A DNA stretch of 64,000 bases, from positions 124,001 through 188,000 of the forward strand of contig NZ_BMXI01000004.1 in the NCBI RefSeq assembly GCF_014651675.1, in the 5' to 3' direction. The translations under genes and the position numbers were made by a program. Below the pieces are notes generated by a model. That model saw only the letters and a program-made list of their open reading frames with translations, ran no database searches and was not told where the DNA came from. Positions 35,227 through 45,571 of this stretch are shown here, piece by piece. Every line of letters begins with the position of its first letter. Position 1 is the stretch's first letter. The DNA comes from Roseibacillus persicicus. GTDB taxonomy: Bacteria; Verrucomicrobiota; Verrucomicrobiia; Verrucomicrobiales; Akkermansiaceae.

Positions 35227-37275
35227 ATGACTCCGTCCCTCTTCATCACCCCATCTTTTGGACTACTAGGTCTCCTGCTGGCTTTCTTGTTCTATCGTTC
35301 GATCGCCAGGCGTTCGGGTGGAGAAGGAAAGACTGCCGAGATAGCCGAGAAGATTCATCGAGGCTCTATGGTCTTCATGAAGAGGGAATTTCTCCTCATT
35401 TCGGCCTTCGCCCTCGTGATTGGAGTCTGTCTTTTCTTTTTTCAAAAGAGCACCTACGGCCCACAACAGAGCCTGGCCTTCTTTTTGGGGGCCATTGCCT
35501 CGTCCTTTGCTGGCTTTGTGGGAATGCATACTGCCACCAAGGCCAATGTGCGCACTGCGATTGCCGCCAGCGAGGAAGGAGCGGGACCAGCTCTCACGAT
35601 CGCCTTCTTTGGTGGTTCCGTCATGGGGCTTACGGTTGCCTCCATGGGCCTGCTCGGATTGGGCGGATTGTTCTTGGTCTTTAACGACCACAAAGAACTG
35701 GCTGAGATTTTAGAAGGTTTTGCCATGGGCGCATCTCTGGTGGCTCTCTTTTATCGCGTAGGTGGCGGGATTTTCACGAAGGCCGCGGACGTGGGAGCAG
35801 ATTTGGTTGGAAAGGTGGAAGCCGGTATTCCCGAGGACGACCCTCGCAACCCGGGAGTCATTGCTGACAACGTGGGAGACAATGTGGGCGATGTGGCGGG
35901 AATGGGCTCGGACATTTTTGAGAGCTATTGTGGAGCGCAGATCGCGACCATTGCCATCGCGGCGGCTGCTGCGTCCATCGGGGCCAACTCTTTGGCAGAA
36001 TTGAGTTTCACTGGAGAAAACGCCAAGAATCTGGCGATGCAGTTGCCCCTGCTCCTGACGACCCTGGGACTGGTTTGCTCAGTTCTGGGAATCCTGGTGG
36101 TGCGGCTCATGTGTGAGCGCGATCCGGCTCAGGCTCTCCGCTTCGGCACCATTGGGTCGGCCCTATTATTCATAGTCGCCTCTTTCGGACTCATCGGCAT
36201 GTTGGGCTTGAAAGCATCTTTGGCATCCTGCGTCTTGTGCGGTGCCTTGGGAGGAATTGTCATCGGCCTCATCACCGAACACTATACGGCGGGAAAACCA
36301 ATTCGTGAATTGGCCCGACAGGGTGAAACGGGAGTCGCCACCATCATGATTGCGGGACTCTCCCTCGGTCTCAAATCGGTGGCTGTTCCCATGCTCTCTC
36401 TTGCGGCCGTCATCTATGGCTCCTTCGAACTGGCCGGACTCTATGGAGTCGGACTGGCGGCGGTGGGAATGTTGGGAACGGTGGGAATCACTATGGCCAT
36501 CGATGCCTACGGTCCCGTGGCCGATAATGCGGGTGGAATCGCCGAAATGGCGGGCTTGGGTGAGGAAACCCGAAAAATCACCGACGGCTTGGATGCGGTC
36601 GGCAATACTACCGCGGCTATTGGCAAAGGCTTCGCCATCGGAGCCGCCGGTCTCGCGGCCCTAGCCCTGATTACCGCCTTTATTGAAAAGACCCAGATTA
36701 GCTTAACCTTGGGAGAGCCCGAGGTATTGCGCACCTTTTTTGTCGGTCTTTTCATTGGTGGAGTGATTCCCTTTCTCAATGGGGCAATCACGATGGATGC
36801 GGTGGGCAAGGCGGCCTTCGATATGATTTCGGAAATCCGGCGTCAGTTCCGGGATATTCCGGGTATTCTGGAAGGAACAGGCGAGCCCGACTCCGACCGA
36901 TGCGTGGACATCGCGACCAAAGCGGCAACCAAGCGCATGATTCTCCCCGCGCTTCTCGCGGTCGGCACTCCTGTTGTGGTCGGCTTTGGCTTTGGTGCCA
37001 ATGGACCCAGTGCGCTGGCGGGCACCCTTTGCGGGGCATTGCTCGGCTGCCTTTTGCTGGCGCTGATGATGTCCAACGCGGGTGGGGCTTGGGACAATGC
37101 GAAGAAGCATGTCGAGAAAGGCCACTTTGGTGGAAAGAACTCCCAAACCCACAAAAGCTGCGTGGTCGGTGATACGGTTGGTGACCCTTTCAAAGACACC
37201 TCCGGGCCCTCCATGAACATCCTGATCAATGTGATGGCAATCGTCAGCATTGTGATAGCGCCACACTTGGGGTAA
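35227..37275 (+). CDS. hppA: Membrane-bound ion-translocating pyrophosphatase
   Basis: 682 residues with about 16 membrane helices. Pyrophosphate-binding loops are present: [39 protein letters not shown] and the late [14 protein letters not shown]. It hydrolyses cytosolic PPi while pumping H+ or Na+ out. The segment [10 protein letters not shown] has Ala where K+-independent enzymes have Lys (GNTTKA), so the enzyme should be of the K+-dependent class. Whether it moves Na+ or H+ cannot be read reliably. The start is the first ATG. It lies 14 bp upstream of a small zinc-ribbon protein gene. Confidence 0.96.
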   Translation: MTPSLFITPSFGLLGLLLAFLFYRSIARRSGGEGKTAEIAEKIHRGSMVFMKREFLLISAFALVIGVCLFFFQKSTYGPQQSLAFFLGAIASSFAGFVGMHTATKANVRTAIAASEEGAGPALTIAFFGGSVMGLTVASMGLLGLGGLFLVFNDHKELAEILEGFAMGASLVALFYRVGGGIFTKAADVGADLVGKVEAGIPEDDPRNPGVIADNVGDNVGDVAGMGSDIFESYCGAQIATIAIAAAAASIGANSLAELSFTGENAKNLAMQLPLLLTTLGLVCSVLGILVVRLMCERDPAQALRFGTIGSALLFIVASFGLIGMLGLKASLASCVLCGALGGIVIGLITEHYTAGKPIRELARQGETGVATIMIAGLSLGLKSVAVPMLSLAAVIYGSFELAGLYGVGLAAVGMLGTVGITMAIDAYGPVADNAGGIAEMAGLGEETRKITDGLDAVGNTTAAIGKGFAIGAAGLAALALITAFIEKTQISLTLGEPEVLRTFFVGLFIGGVIPFLNGAITMDAVGKAAFDMISEIRRQFRDIPGILEGTGEPDSDRCVDIATKAATKRMILPALLAVGTPVVVGFGFGANGPSALAGTLCGALLGCLLLALMMSNAGGAWDNAKKHVEKGHFGGKNSQTHKSCVVGDTVGDPFKDTSGPSMNILINVMAIVSIVIAPHLG

Positions 37276-37289
37276 TCCTGAAGCTCCCC

Positions 37290-37754
37290 ATGTCCGAGAC
37301 CCCCCGAAAGCTCCCCTATGAGCAACGAGCTCGTTCCCTTCCCCACAAGCTCCACTATCACGCCTCCCTGTGTTGGGCTGTCCTTTTCTACATGCTACTG
37401 AGCTTTATCGCCGCTGCTGGTGTCGGATTTGCTTTGGATGGTAATGAGAAGAATGCCTATTTGCTCATTGCTCTGACCTTTCTCGCCATTCCGGTATGGC
37501 TACTGGGTTATCTGTCCCGGCGAAAGGCAACCTGCCCTCTCTGCAAAGGCACCCCCCTACTCGACAGCCAAGCTTCCAAACACGTGAAGGCGTTCAGGCT
37601 TTTCCCTCTGAATTATGGGAACACAAATATCATCCGCGCAATCACGACTCGCCGAATTCGCTGTCACTTTTGTGGCACTCCCTTCGACATGCTCAAGAAC
37701 AACCTGCAACCCAGTCAGGAAGAGCAAGGCAGCAGGAACGGTCACCACTCCTAA
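37290..37754 (+). CDS. Small membrane protein with paired CxxC motifs
   Basis: 154 residues. Two transmembrane helices (about 30-53 and 60-77) are followed by a cytosolic part with CPLCKGTPL and CHFCGTPF, two CxxC knuckles able to hold one zinc ion. I do not recognise the family. It starts 14 bp after hppA and is probably co-transcribed with it; it converges with murC-murB. Confidence 0.65.
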   Translation: MSETPRKLPYEQRARSLPHKLHYHASLCWAVLFYMLLSFIAAAGVGFALDGNEKNAYLLIALTFLAIPVWLLGYLSRRKATCPLCKGTPLLDSQASKHVKAFRLFPLNYGNTNIIRAITTRRIRCHFCGTPFDMLKNNLQPSQEEQGSRNGHHS

Positions 37755-37766
37755 TATCGGGAAACC

Positions 37767-40082
37767 TTAGAACGTAGCCTCGTCCTCACCGAGGATCTGC
37801 ACTTCCGTATCGAGTTCGATTCCACGCTCTTCCTTGGCTTTGGCCTGGATTTGATTGATGAGCTCGAGGACCTCGGTCGCGGATCCTTTTCCTCCATTGA
37901 CGATGAAGTTGCCGTGCTCGTGGGAGACAATCGCCTTTCCAACGGTTGAACCCTTCAAGCCCAATTCGTCTACCAGTTGACCCGCTCCGATGCCGGCACT
38001 CTGTGGATTCTTGAAAATACAACCCGCGCTGGCTCCCCGTGGTTGGGAACTCTTTCGCTTGTCGCGTGAGAGGTCGAGCTGCTCTTGAATCTTATCGGCC
38101 TCGGCTTTTGGCTCTCCTTTGAAAATAACCCGCAAAGCATAGTTGCGTCGCAGTTCGGGAACGTTGCGATAGTGGGCCTCGATCTCGTTCCGCTTGCGGA
38201 CCCGTCGCTGACCATCTTCATCAAGAAATTCCAATTCCACGACTTGATCGAATGTCTCTGTGCCCATGGCACCCGCATTCATGCGGAGACCTCCTCCCAC
38301 GTTTCCGGGAATGCCTTCCATCCACTCGAAGCCACCGATGCCTTGCTTTTGGGCAAAGCTAGCAAGCTTCTTGAACCGGACACCGGCACCGGCCTCGATC
38401 AGGCCCTCTCCGACCACACTGAGTGCGCCAAATTCTCCTTTATTCGACGGATGAATGACCGCGCCACGGATGCCGCCGTCCCGCACCAACAAATTGGAGC
38501 CCCGCCCAACGACCCGGACGGGAAAGCCTTCTTCCTTAAAGTAATCGATCACGTTGACGAAGCCGTCGAAAGTCTCGGGCTCGACCCAAAATTGCGCCGG
38601 ACCACCGACCAACATGGTAGTGTGTCGTTTCATTGGCTCGTAGAGCTTCACCTTCAGACCTTCCTCCCCGGCATCGCGCTTCAGTTCCTCCACATAGGCG
38701 ATGTCGCGGATGATTTTGCGCCCCACCTCGTGGACGTTGCCTGCGCCGAGGGTCAGTAGAAGATCCCGCTCTTTCAACGCATTCCCCACCACGTGATGGG
38801 CGGTATCAAAGTTGGGAAGATAATAGCCCTCGGTCGGGCCCTGCCGATCCATGGCTTCCACGATGGTCGCACCAGTGACCCCTTCGATCGGATCCTCGCT
38901 CGCCGCGTAAACCGGTAGGACATAGACCAAGTCGGCCAGTTGCAGAGCTTTGCCAAACTCCTCGGCCAATCGCTGGGTGCGAGAAAAACGGTGGGGTTGG
39001 AAGACCACAACCAATCGTTCGCGGCCGAGACTCAGAGCGGTCTTCAGAGTCGCTTCAATTTCGGTAGGATGGTGGCCATAGTCATCAATGACCCGAAGCT
39101 GCGGGCTCCGCCATTTGGTCTCAAACCGACGTTTCGCGCCGGCAAAAGTCGATAGGGCACGCGCTACCAAGTCGAAATCTGCCTCGACTTCGCAGGCTAG
39201 AACGATAGCCGCCAGAGCATTGAGAACGTTGTGTCGCCCGGGAATCCCCAGCTCGACCCTACCCAGTTCTTCTCCCCTCCGAACGACCGTAAAGGCAGTC
39301 GTGCCCCGTCCTTCCAAAATGTTGGAAGCAACAAAATCGTTTCCTTCCTCCAGTCCGTAGGAAATCGCTTGTTCGCGTCCCCCGCAAACCCGTCTCGCCC
39401 CCTCATCATCGCCGCAATAGATGACCGAGTCCGAAGTCTGACCCAACAAGGTGGAGAAGACGGCATCGATCTCGTCAATTCCACTATAAAAATCCAAGTG
39501 CTCGGCCTCCACATTGAGGACGATGCTATACTTCGGCCGGTAGAGACGCAGGGTGCCATCACTCTCGTCACCTTCGGCGACCATCAACTCACCACTTTCC
39601 TCCCAATGGGCATTGGTGCCGAGCACAGGAATCTCTGCCCCAACGTAGTGGCTGGGCTTCTCGCCTGCCTTGCGCAAAACATGGGCGCACATCGCGGAAG
39701 TAGTGGTTTTCCCATGGGTGCCTGACACGACGACCCCTTCTTTGCCCCCCAAAATGGCGGCCAAACATTCCGCACGCAGAAGACAAGGGATGCCTGCAGA
39801 TTCCGCGGCAGCACGCGCCGGATTACAGGGACGAATCGCCGAAGAATAAACCACCGCATCCACGCCCTCCACCGCTTCGGCGGTATGGGGACTCGAAAAC
39901 TGAAGCCCCAGCGACTTCAAACGCTCGACTTCGCCGCTGGTCACGCGATCTGACCCACTCACCTTGTGACCCATCTGCAAAAGCAATCCTGCCAGCCCAC
40001 TCATTCCCGAGCCTGCTACCCCAATCAAGTGCACCCGCGCCGGGTTGTCCCGGTCCAAAAATCGCTCAGTCCAATCAGCCAT
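37767..40082 (-). CDS. murC-murB: MurC-MurB fusion: two steps of peptidoglycan precursor synthesis
   Basis: 771 residues from ATG 40082 (an upstream extension has no ribosome-binding site). Residues about 1-465 are UDP-MurNAc:L-alanine ligase: GVAGSGMSGLAGLL and the ATP loop GTHGKTTTSAM, then DYGHHPTEI and PHRFSR. Residues about 475-771 are UDP-N-acetylenolpyruvoylglucosamine reductase: GRGSNLLVRDGG (FAD site), MEGIPGNVGGGLRMNAGAMG, and the catalytic SAGCIFKNP region. MurB makes UDP-MurNAc and MurC adds L-Ala, so the fusion joins consecutive steps, but in reverse order along the chain. Both halves look intact. The genes are usually separate neighbours. Confidence 0.95.
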   Translation of the reverse strand: MADWTERFLDRDNPARVHLIGVAGSGMSGLAGLLLQMGHKVSGSDRVTSGEVERLKSLGLQFSSPHTAEAVEGVDAVVYSSAIRPCNPARAAAESAGIPCLLRAECLAAILGGKEGVVVSGTHGKTTTSAMCAHVLRKAGEKPSHYVGAEIPVLGTNAHWEESGELMVAEGDESDGTLRLYRPKYSIVLNVEAEHLDFYSGIDEIDAVFSTLLGQTSDSVIYCGDDEGARRVCGGREQAISYGLEEGNDFVASNILEGRGTTAFTVVRRGEELGRVELGIPGRHNVLNALAAIVLACEVEADFDLVARALSTFAGAKRRFETKWRSPQLRVIDDYGHHPTEIEATLKTALSLGRERLVVVFQPHRFSRTQRLAEEFGKALQLADLVYVLPVYAASEDPIEGVTGATIVEAMDRQGPTEGYYLPNFDTAHHVVGNALKERDLLLTLGAGNVHEVGRKIIRDIAYVEELKRDAGEEGLKVKLYEPMKRHTTMLVGGPAQFWVEPETFDGFVNVIDYFKEEGFPVRVVGRGSNLLVRDGGIRGAVIHPSNKGEFGALSVVGEGLIEAGAGVRFKKLASFAQKQGIGGFEWMEGIPGNVGGGLRMNAGAMGTETFDQVVELEFLDEDGQRRVRKRNEIEAHYRNVPELRRNYALRVIFKGEPKAEADKIQEQLDLSRDKRKSSQPRGASAGCIFKNPQSAGIGAGQLVDELGLKGSTVGKAIVSHEHGNFIVNGGKGSATEVLELINQIQAKAKEERGIELDTEVQILGEDEATF

Positions 40083-40242
40083 CTGTGCGCTCAGTGTCCG
40101 AAACTCATACGCCCCCCTCAAGCAACATTTCTTACGAGTTGTGGCACGATTCTTTCAATCCCAAATCGGATCTCTTCATGCGCGACAAACTTTTTCCCCT
40201 TCGCTCTTCTTTCGGAGCGGAAAAGAAGTCACACTCCCGCCC

Positions 40243-41244
40243 GTGGCCCTTCTGGAAGTTTCAAATCTGACGACTCGTTTTCACACCCGCAACGGTATTG
40301 TCCATGCCGTGGAGGATGTTTCCTTCTCAGTGGAAAAAGGCAAAACTCTCGGCATCGTGGGCGAGTCGGGCTCAGGAAAATCGGTGACCTGTTATTCCTT
40401 GTTGGGTCTGATTCCCAAGCCCCCTGGGAAAATTCATTCCGGAAAAGCGCTCTTCGACGGTCTTGACCTCTTGGCTAAGAACGAAAAGGACCTGCTCTCC
40501 ATTCGAGGCAAGCGCATTTCGATGATTTTCCAGGATCCGATGACTTCCCTCAATCCTTACCTGAAGATCGTCGACCAACTTACTGAACCTCTGGCTCTCC
40601 ACGAAAACATCAAAGGAGCAGAGGCTCGCGAACGGGCAATCCAAGCTCTCGCCGAGGTCGGTATCCCCAATCCCGAATCGCGCGTCGATAGCTATCCGCA
40701 CGAGTTCTCGGGTGGAATGCGCCAGCGGGTGATGATTGCGATGGCGCTCATCACCAAACCCGAACTCCTCATTGCCGACGAGCCGACAACAGCGCTCGAT
40801 GTGACCGTGCAAAAGCAGGTCCTCGACCTCATTAAGAAGCGTCAGGAAGACTTGGGTTCGGCGGTGATTCTCGTCACCCACGACCTAGCGGTTGTTTCCG
40901 AGACCTGCGACCACGTCAATGTGATGTATGCCGGCCAAGTGGTGGAGAGCGCCCCCGCCGATGTTCTTTTCCGCAATCCGCGCCACGCCTACACCCGAGC
41001 CCTGCTGAGGAGTATCCCCGCCAGCCAGGTGAAGGGTGAAAAGCTCTACACCATCCGAGGTCTTCCTCCCGCGCTGACTCAGTCGCCCACGCGGTGTTCC
41101 TTCAGCCCGCGAAACACTTTGGGCGACCCCAGCCTTTGCCTCACCGACCGTGCTCCCGTTCTCACCGAAGTTGTCCCCGGTCATTGGGTGCAGGATTGCC
41201 CAGGCTGTTTGGCTCAAGAGACTCCTGCAGCCGCGCTGGCTTAG
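40243..41244 (+). CDS. Oligopeptide/dipeptide ABC transporter ATPase (DppD/OppD type)
   Basis: 333 residues from a GTG at 40243 just before VALLEVSNL, the family start; the longer frame would overlap the murC start. Walker [10 protein letters not shown], signature FSGGMRQRV, Walker [13 protein letters not shown] and the C-terminal peptide-importer extension (RCSFSPR, DCPGC) are present. It would power peptide or nickel uptake. No permease, binding protein or second ATPase is in the window, which is unusual because these genes normally come as a five-gene set. Confidence 0.88.
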   Translation: MALLEVSNLTTRFHTRNGIVHAVEDVSFSVEKGKTLGIVGESGSGKSVTCYSLLGLIPKPPGKIHSGKALFDGLDLLAKNEKDLLSIRGKRISMIFQDPMTSLNPYLKIVDQLTEPLALHENIKGAEARERAIQALAEVGIPNPESRVDSYPHEFSGGMRQRVMIAMALITKPELLIADEPTTALDVTVQKQVLDLIKKRQEDLGSAVILVTHDLAVVSETCDHVNVMYAGQVVESAPADVLFRNPRHAYTRALLRSIPASQVKGEKLYTIRGLPPALTQSPTRCSFSPRNTLGDPSLCLTDRAPVLTEVVPGHWVQDCPGCLAQETPAAALA

Positions 41245-41298
41245 CATTCCATTCAACCGGATGCTTGAACGAATGGTGATTCGCGATAGCCTCGCGGC

Positions 41299-42438
41299 AT
41301 GAATGTGGTATCCAATTTGGGTTGGTTCGGGCGCATTGGACGCTCGTTTAAAGGGATTCTAGTGGGCGTCGTGATGGCCCTGGTTTCTGTCGTTCTATTG
41401 GTTGGAAATGAACGCAATGCGGTGCGTGACATCCGGGCCAATCGCGAAGTTGGCAAGGAAGTGATTCCCATCGGTAACGAAAGTGTCGATCCCGGCAAAG
41501 AGGGTAAACTGGTGCATCTCAACGGCCCAACCCTCACAAACGACCTCGTTGAAAATCCTGAGTTTGGTGTCAGCGAAAACGCCATTCGTCTGACTTGGAA
41601 TTCGGAGATCTATCAATGGGATGAGAGAAGTGAGACTAGCACCGACAAGAAAGTAGGAGGTGGAGAGACCACCAGCACGTCTTACACCTACGAAAAGAAG
41701 TGGGTGCCCAACGCCATCGATTCCAGTAAGTTTGAGGAGGCCGGACACGAGAACAACTCGGTCCAGAAATTCAGCTCGGGGCAATCACAAGCCACCAATG
41801 TCACATTGGGAGCCTTTCAACTCCCGGAAACTCTCATCAATAGAATCACTTCCTCCGAGCCCTACCCGCTTCAGGAAGTGCCAGCCGATCTTGTTAGTGA
41901 GACCGCCAATGTCACTGGTGGGGTCTTTTACACCGGCTCACCGACGGCACCCGAAATCGGCGACGAGCGAGTGACTTTCGCCCTGACCCAACCCGGCAAC
42001 GTATCGGTGATGGGGGTGCAGAAAGGAGAGAGCTTCGAGCCCTATCGCGCGAAGAATGGCAAGATTCGCTTTGAACTCAATGAAGGCCTCCTGAGCGCCA
42101 ATGAGATGGTTCAAGTCTTGGAACAAAAGGCCAAGTTCCTCCGTTGGGCGCTCCGGATCGCGGGCTTTGTTCTGATGTCGATTGGCTTCGGGCTGATCCT
42201 GAAACCACTCTCGGTTCTCGCCGACCTGGTGCCCTTCCTCGGCAATCTCGTGGGGGCTGCCACTGGTATCATCGGGATGCTCCTCGCAGGTGGAATCACC
42301 CTTATTATCGCGGCGATTTCGTGGATCACCTTCCGTCCCCTCATCGGAGTGCCTCTGCTCATCGTAGCGCTAGCAGCTCTCTTTTTCGGGATCAAAAAGC
42401 TGACGGCCAAGCCTGCGAATGCTCCTCAAACTGCCTAG
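41299..42438 (+). CDS. TMEM43 (LUMA) family membrane protein
   Basis: 379 residues. One N-terminal membrane helix (about 20-37) is followed by a ~240-residue extracytoplasmic domain and three or four C-terminal helices (about 280-370), the layout of the TMEM43 family. Features include NERNAVRD after TM1 and GFGLILKPLSVLADLVPFLG near the end, a well-kept family segment. The human member is a nuclear-envelope protein; the bacterial role is unknown. It stands between the ABC ATPase and the cyclophilin gene on the same strand. Confidence 0.85.
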   Translation: MNVVSNLGWFGRIGRSFKGILVGVVMALVSVVLLVGNERNAVRDIRANREVGKEVIPIGNESVDPGKEGKLVHLNGPTLTNDLVENPEFGVSENAIRLTWNSEIYQWDERSETSTDKKVGGGETTSTSYTYEKKWVPNAIDSSKFEEAGHENNSVQKFSSGQSQATNVTLGAFQLPETLINRITSSEPYPLQEVPADLVSETANVTGGVFYTGSPTAPEIGDERVTFALTQPGNVSVMGVQKGESFEPYRAKNGKIRFELNEGLLSANEMVQVLEQKAKFLRWALRIAGFVLMSIGFGLILKPLSVLADLVPFLGNLVGAATGIIGMLLAGGITLIIAAISWITFRPLIGVPLLIVALAALFFGIKKLTAKPANAPQTA

Positions 42439-42486
42439 CCCGCGACTTGCAACCCTACCGTTTTTGGCCAAGATTGCCTACGCAAC

Positions 42487-43182
42487 ATGAAACTGATTAC
42501 CCCTCTCCTCTCACTCTTCCTATTGGCCTCGTGCTCGGATGCTGACGAAAAGTCCGCAGCTCCCGCCGAGAAGAATGCACCCGCCGAAGCCGCCGCCGGC
42601 AAGGCTCATCCCGCGATGAAAGACCCGTCCAAGGCGACCGAAAAAGCGCCGGAGACGTTCGAAGTTGTCTTCGACACCACCAAGGGTCCCTTCGAAGTCA
42701 AAGTGAATCGCGAGTGGTCCCCGCTCGGAGCAGACCGTTTCTATAACCTGGTCAAGATCGGCTACTTTCAGGACGTCGCCTTCTTCCGCGTGATCGATGG
42801 TTTCATGGCCCAATTTGGAGTTCACGGTGATCCTGCTGTGAATGCAGTTTGGAAGGATGCGAACATCAAGGATGACGGCAAGGCGGTCGTCTCCAATACC
42901 CCGGGACGCATCACCTTTGCCAAAACAGGGGCTCCCAATTCGCGCTCGGTGCAGTTCTTCATCAACTACGGCAATAATGGCAATCTGGATGGAATGGGAT
43001 TCACTCCCTTCGGCGAAGTGACCAAGGGAATGGAAGTCGTGAAATCGCTCTACGCCGGCTACGGCGAAGGCTCTCCACAAGGGCGCGGACCGAACCAGGG
43101 ACTGTTGCAGGCCCAAGGGAACGCTTTGCTCAAAAAGAGCTTTCCCAAGATGGACTACATCAAGTCTGCCAAGTTGAAGTAG
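42487..43182 (+). CDS. Cyclophilin-type peptidyl-prolyl isomerase lipoprotein
   Basis: 231 residues. A lipobox (LASC, Cys17) and an Ala/Glu/Pro linker (to about 55) lead to a cyclophilin domain: FYNLVKIGYFQDVAFFRVIDGFMAQFG, then RSVQFFINYGNNGNLDGMGFTPFGEV. The catalytic Arg is in FFRVI and the Q-F-F-I segment forms the active-site floor. The domain is of the bacterial secreted type, so it folds exported proteins. A terminator follows. Confidence 0.92.
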   Translation: MKLITPLLSLFLLASCSDADEKSAAPAEKNAPAEAAAGKAHPAMKDPSKATEKAPETFEVVFDTTKGPFEVKVNREWSPLGADRFYNLVKIGYFQDVAFFRVIDGFMAQFGVHGDPAVNAVWKDANIKDDGKAVVSNTPGRITFAKTGAPNSRSVQFFINYGNNGNLDGMGFTPFGEVTKGMEVVKSLYAGYGEGSPQGRGPNQGLLQAQGNALLKKSFPKMDYIKSAKLK

Positions 43183-43212
43183 TCCCTTTGGCGGGACTTT
43201 CTATTTTTTTCA

Positions 43213-43237
43213 AAGGCGGGTCACAAACCCGCCTTTT
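43213..43237 (+). terminator. Rho-independent terminator after the cyclophilin gene
   Basis: AAGGCGGGT pairs with ACCCGCCTT around the loop CACAA, with TTTT at the 3' side. Confidence 0.85.
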
Positions 43238-43268
43238 CCTTTCTCTCCCGACTGCTAGCCTCTCCCTC

Positions 43269-43973
43269 ATGCCCTACGCGCTTCCCATCCTCGCCTTCAT
43301 CATCGCGGCGACTCCCTTTGGTCTCATTATCGGTCGCATGGTCAAAGGAATCGACATCCGCGAACATGGTTCCGGCAATATCGGAACCACTAACGTCTTT
43401 CGGGTTCTCGGCATGTGGCCTGGAATCATTTGTCTGATTCTCGACATTCTCAAGGGATTCATCCCGGTTGTTCTGGCCATCAATCTTTTGCAGTTTGGCG
43501 ACCGCCAGCCCATCCCTCACCTTGCCTTTCTCGATTCGATGAGGACGACGCTCCCTGAATCGAGGCAGTTCTTTGTGCAGATGGTTCACATCATCACCGC
43601 TCTCTTCGCCATCCTCGGGCACAATTATTCTCCCTGGTTGGGTTTCAAGGGAGGAAAGGGGATCGCCACATCCCTCGGGGTTCTGCTGGCTCTGATGCCC
43701 TTCGCCGCCTTGATTCTGGTTCTTCTTTTCCTCATTGTTTTCCTCATCACCCGATACGTCTCGCTCGCTTCCATCATCGCGGCAGGTTCTCTTCCCCTTC
43801 TCACGCTCTGGGGTTCCTGGCACCATGGCCGGATCCAGGATGGAACCTGGAACATTCCCCTCTTCATGTTCAGCCTCGCGATTGGAATTCTGGCCATCTG
43901 GAAACATCGTTCCAATATTCAGCGTCTCCGCAACGGCACGGAAAACAGGTTCTCGAAAAAGACAAAGGCGTAG
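43269..43973 (+). CDS. plsY: Glycerol-3-phosphate acyltransferase PlsY
   Basis: 234 residues from ATG 43269; the longer frame would cross the terminator upstream. PlsY moves an acyl group from acyl-phosphate to glycerol-3-phosphate. Family motifs are present: GSGNIGTTNVFRVLG, GHNYSPWLGFKGGKGIATSLG and a late helix set. At least five membrane helices. The loop between the first two motifs is longer than usual (about 25 residues with GDRQPIPHL). It lies 20 bp before gpsA, so substrate supply and use are linked. Confidence 0.94.
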   Translation: MPYALPILAFIIAATPFGLIIGRMVKGIDIREHGSGNIGTTNVFRVLGMWPGIICLILDILKGFIPVVLAINLLQFGDRQPIPHLAFLDSMRTTLPESRQFFVQMVHIITALFAILGHNYSPWLGFKGGKGIATSLGVLLALMPFAALILVLLFLIVFLITRYVSLASIIAAGSLPLLTLWGSWHHGRIQDGTWNIPLFMFSLAIGILAIWKHRSNIQRLRNGTENRFSKKTKA

Positions 43974-43993
43974 CCCCAGTCCACTAATACTTT

Positions 43994-44986
43994 ATGAAGA
44001 CCACCATCATCGGTTCGGGATCTTGGGGCACGGCCCTTGGCATACTCTCGGCATCCAACGGGCATGCCGTCACGCTCTTGACTCGCGAGGAGTCACAAGC
44101 CGCAACCATCAATTCCAGCCGCGCGAATGAGCGCTACCTGCCAGGGGTCAGTTTGCCCGACAACTTGATTGCCAGTGCCGATCCCGAGTCCGCTCTAACA
44201 GGAGCTGAACTCGTTCTCTTCGTGGTCCCCACCGCCCACTTCCGTTCAACCGCTGAGAGCTTTCGCTCTCTCATTCCGAAGGAGGCCGTCCTTCTTTCCT
44301 GTGCCAAAGGCATCGAGCGCGGCACCGGCAAACGCATGTCGGAGATTCTAACAGAGGTCTTTCCCAATCATCAGGTCGCGGTCCTCTCTGGCCCCAACCA
44401 CGCGGAAGAAATTGCCCGAGGACTACCTGCCTGTGCGGTGATCGGAGCCCGGAACGAGGAACTCGCAGAGCATCTGCAGGCCCAGTTCGCTACCGACACC
44501 TTTCGCACCTACACCTCCACCGACATCGCAGGAATCGAGCTCGGTGGGGCAATCAAAAACGTTTACGCCTTGGCGGCAGGTATCGCGACCGGGCTCAAGC
44601 TGGGGGACAATGCCTTGGCTGCTCTCGCGACTCGTTCGCTGGCGGAGATGACCCGCCTTGGCATTGCTCTGGGTGGGCAGGCCGAGACCTTTGCCGGGCT
44701 CTCTGGAGTCGGCGACCTCATCGCAACGTGCTTTTCAGTCCACTCGCGCAATCATCAGGTGGGGTTGGCACTCGCGGCGGGAGAAACGGCCGCCGAGGCG
44801 GAAGCCCGTCTGGGAATGGTTGCCGAGGGTGTCCCCAACACGCTCTCTATTTACGAGACCTCCCGTAGCATTGGGGCCCGGACTCCTTTGGTCGATGCTG
44901 TCCACGCCATTCTCTATTTGGACCAGCCGGCAAACAAAGTTTTGCATCAGCTCCTTACCCGCGATTATCGGCCAGAAGCTGATTAG
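43994..44986 (+). CDS. gpsA: Glycerol-3-phosphate dehydrogenase [NAD(P)+]
   Basis: 330 residues. N-terminal GSGSWGTALGI (NAD(P) loop), SCAKGIERGTGKRM, SGPNHAEEIARGLPAC, and the catalytic Lys in GGAIKNVYALAAGI are present. It reduces dihydroxyacetone phosphate to sn-glycerol-3-phosphate, the substrate of PlsY encoded just upstream. Converges with trpG. Confidence 0.96.
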   Translation: MKTTIIGSGSWGTALGILSASNGHAVTLLTREESQAATINSSRANERYLPGVSLPDNLIASADPESALTGAELVLFVVPTAHFRSTAESFRSLIPKEAVLLSCAKGIERGTGKRMSEILTEVFPNHQVAVLSGPNHAEEIARGLPACAVIGARNEELAEHLQAQFATDTFRTYTSTDIAGIELGGAIKNVYALAAGIATGLKLGDNALAALATRSLAEMTRLGIALGGQAETFAGLSGVGDLIATCFSVHSRNHQVGLALAAGETAAEAEARLGMVAEGVPNTLSIYETSRSIGARTPLVDAVHAILYLDQPANKVLHQLLTRDYRPEAD

Positions 44987-45006
44987 GAAGGACTACTGCC
45001 AGCCGA

Positions 45007-45570
45007 TTACATGGTGAGGAAGTTGCCTAACAGCTTCTTCCCTTCTGCTGTGAGAATGGACTCGGGGTGGAATTGAACGCCATGGATCTCGAAGTCCTTG
45101 TGCTTCAGCCCCATGATTTCTCCCTCGTCGGTCCAAGCCGTGACCTCCAGGCATTCTGGTAGGGTGTCCTTTTTGACGATGAGGGAGTGATAGCGAGTGG
45201 CCTCGAAGGGCTCCGGCAGATTGGCAAAAACGCTGCCACCCTCGTGATGCATCATTGAGGTTTTTCCATGCATGAGACGTTCGGCGCGCACGACATCTCC
45301 GCCAAATGCTTGCGCGATCGATTGATGTCCCAGACACACTCCCAAGATGGGAATCTTGCCTCCGAAACGCTGAACCACTCCCACGCTGACCCCTGCCTCG
45401 TTGGGCGTACAAGGACCGGGTGAGATTACAATTTTGTCCGGAGCCAGCGCTTCAATCTCGTCGAGCGTCAACTCGTCATTGCGAATGACCTTCATCTCCG
45501 CCCCCAACTCGCCAAAGTATTGCACGAGGTTGTAGGTGAATGAGTCGTAATTATCGATGACTAACAGCAT
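45007..45570 (-). CDS. trpG: Anthranilate/aminodeoxychorismate synthase glutaminase
   Basis: 187 residues. Class I glutamine amidotransferase: nucleophile Cys in [15 protein letters not shown], His-Glu in [10 protein letters not shown], and [11 protein letters not shown]. It passes ammonia to TrpE. Its ATG follows the trpE stop after one base (TGA-C-ATG). As no separate pabA is visible it might serve folate synthesis as well. Confidence 0.93.
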   Translation of the reverse strand: MLLVIDNYDSFTYNLVQYFGELGAEMKVIRNDELTLDEIEALAPDKIVISPGPCTPNEAGVSVGVVQRFGGKIPILGVCLGHQSIAQAFGGDVVRAERLMHGKTSMMHHEGGSVFANLPEPFEATRYHSLIVKKDTLPECLEVTAWTDEGEIMGLKHKDFEIHGVQFHPESILTAEGKKLLGNFLTM

Positions 45571-45571
45571 G

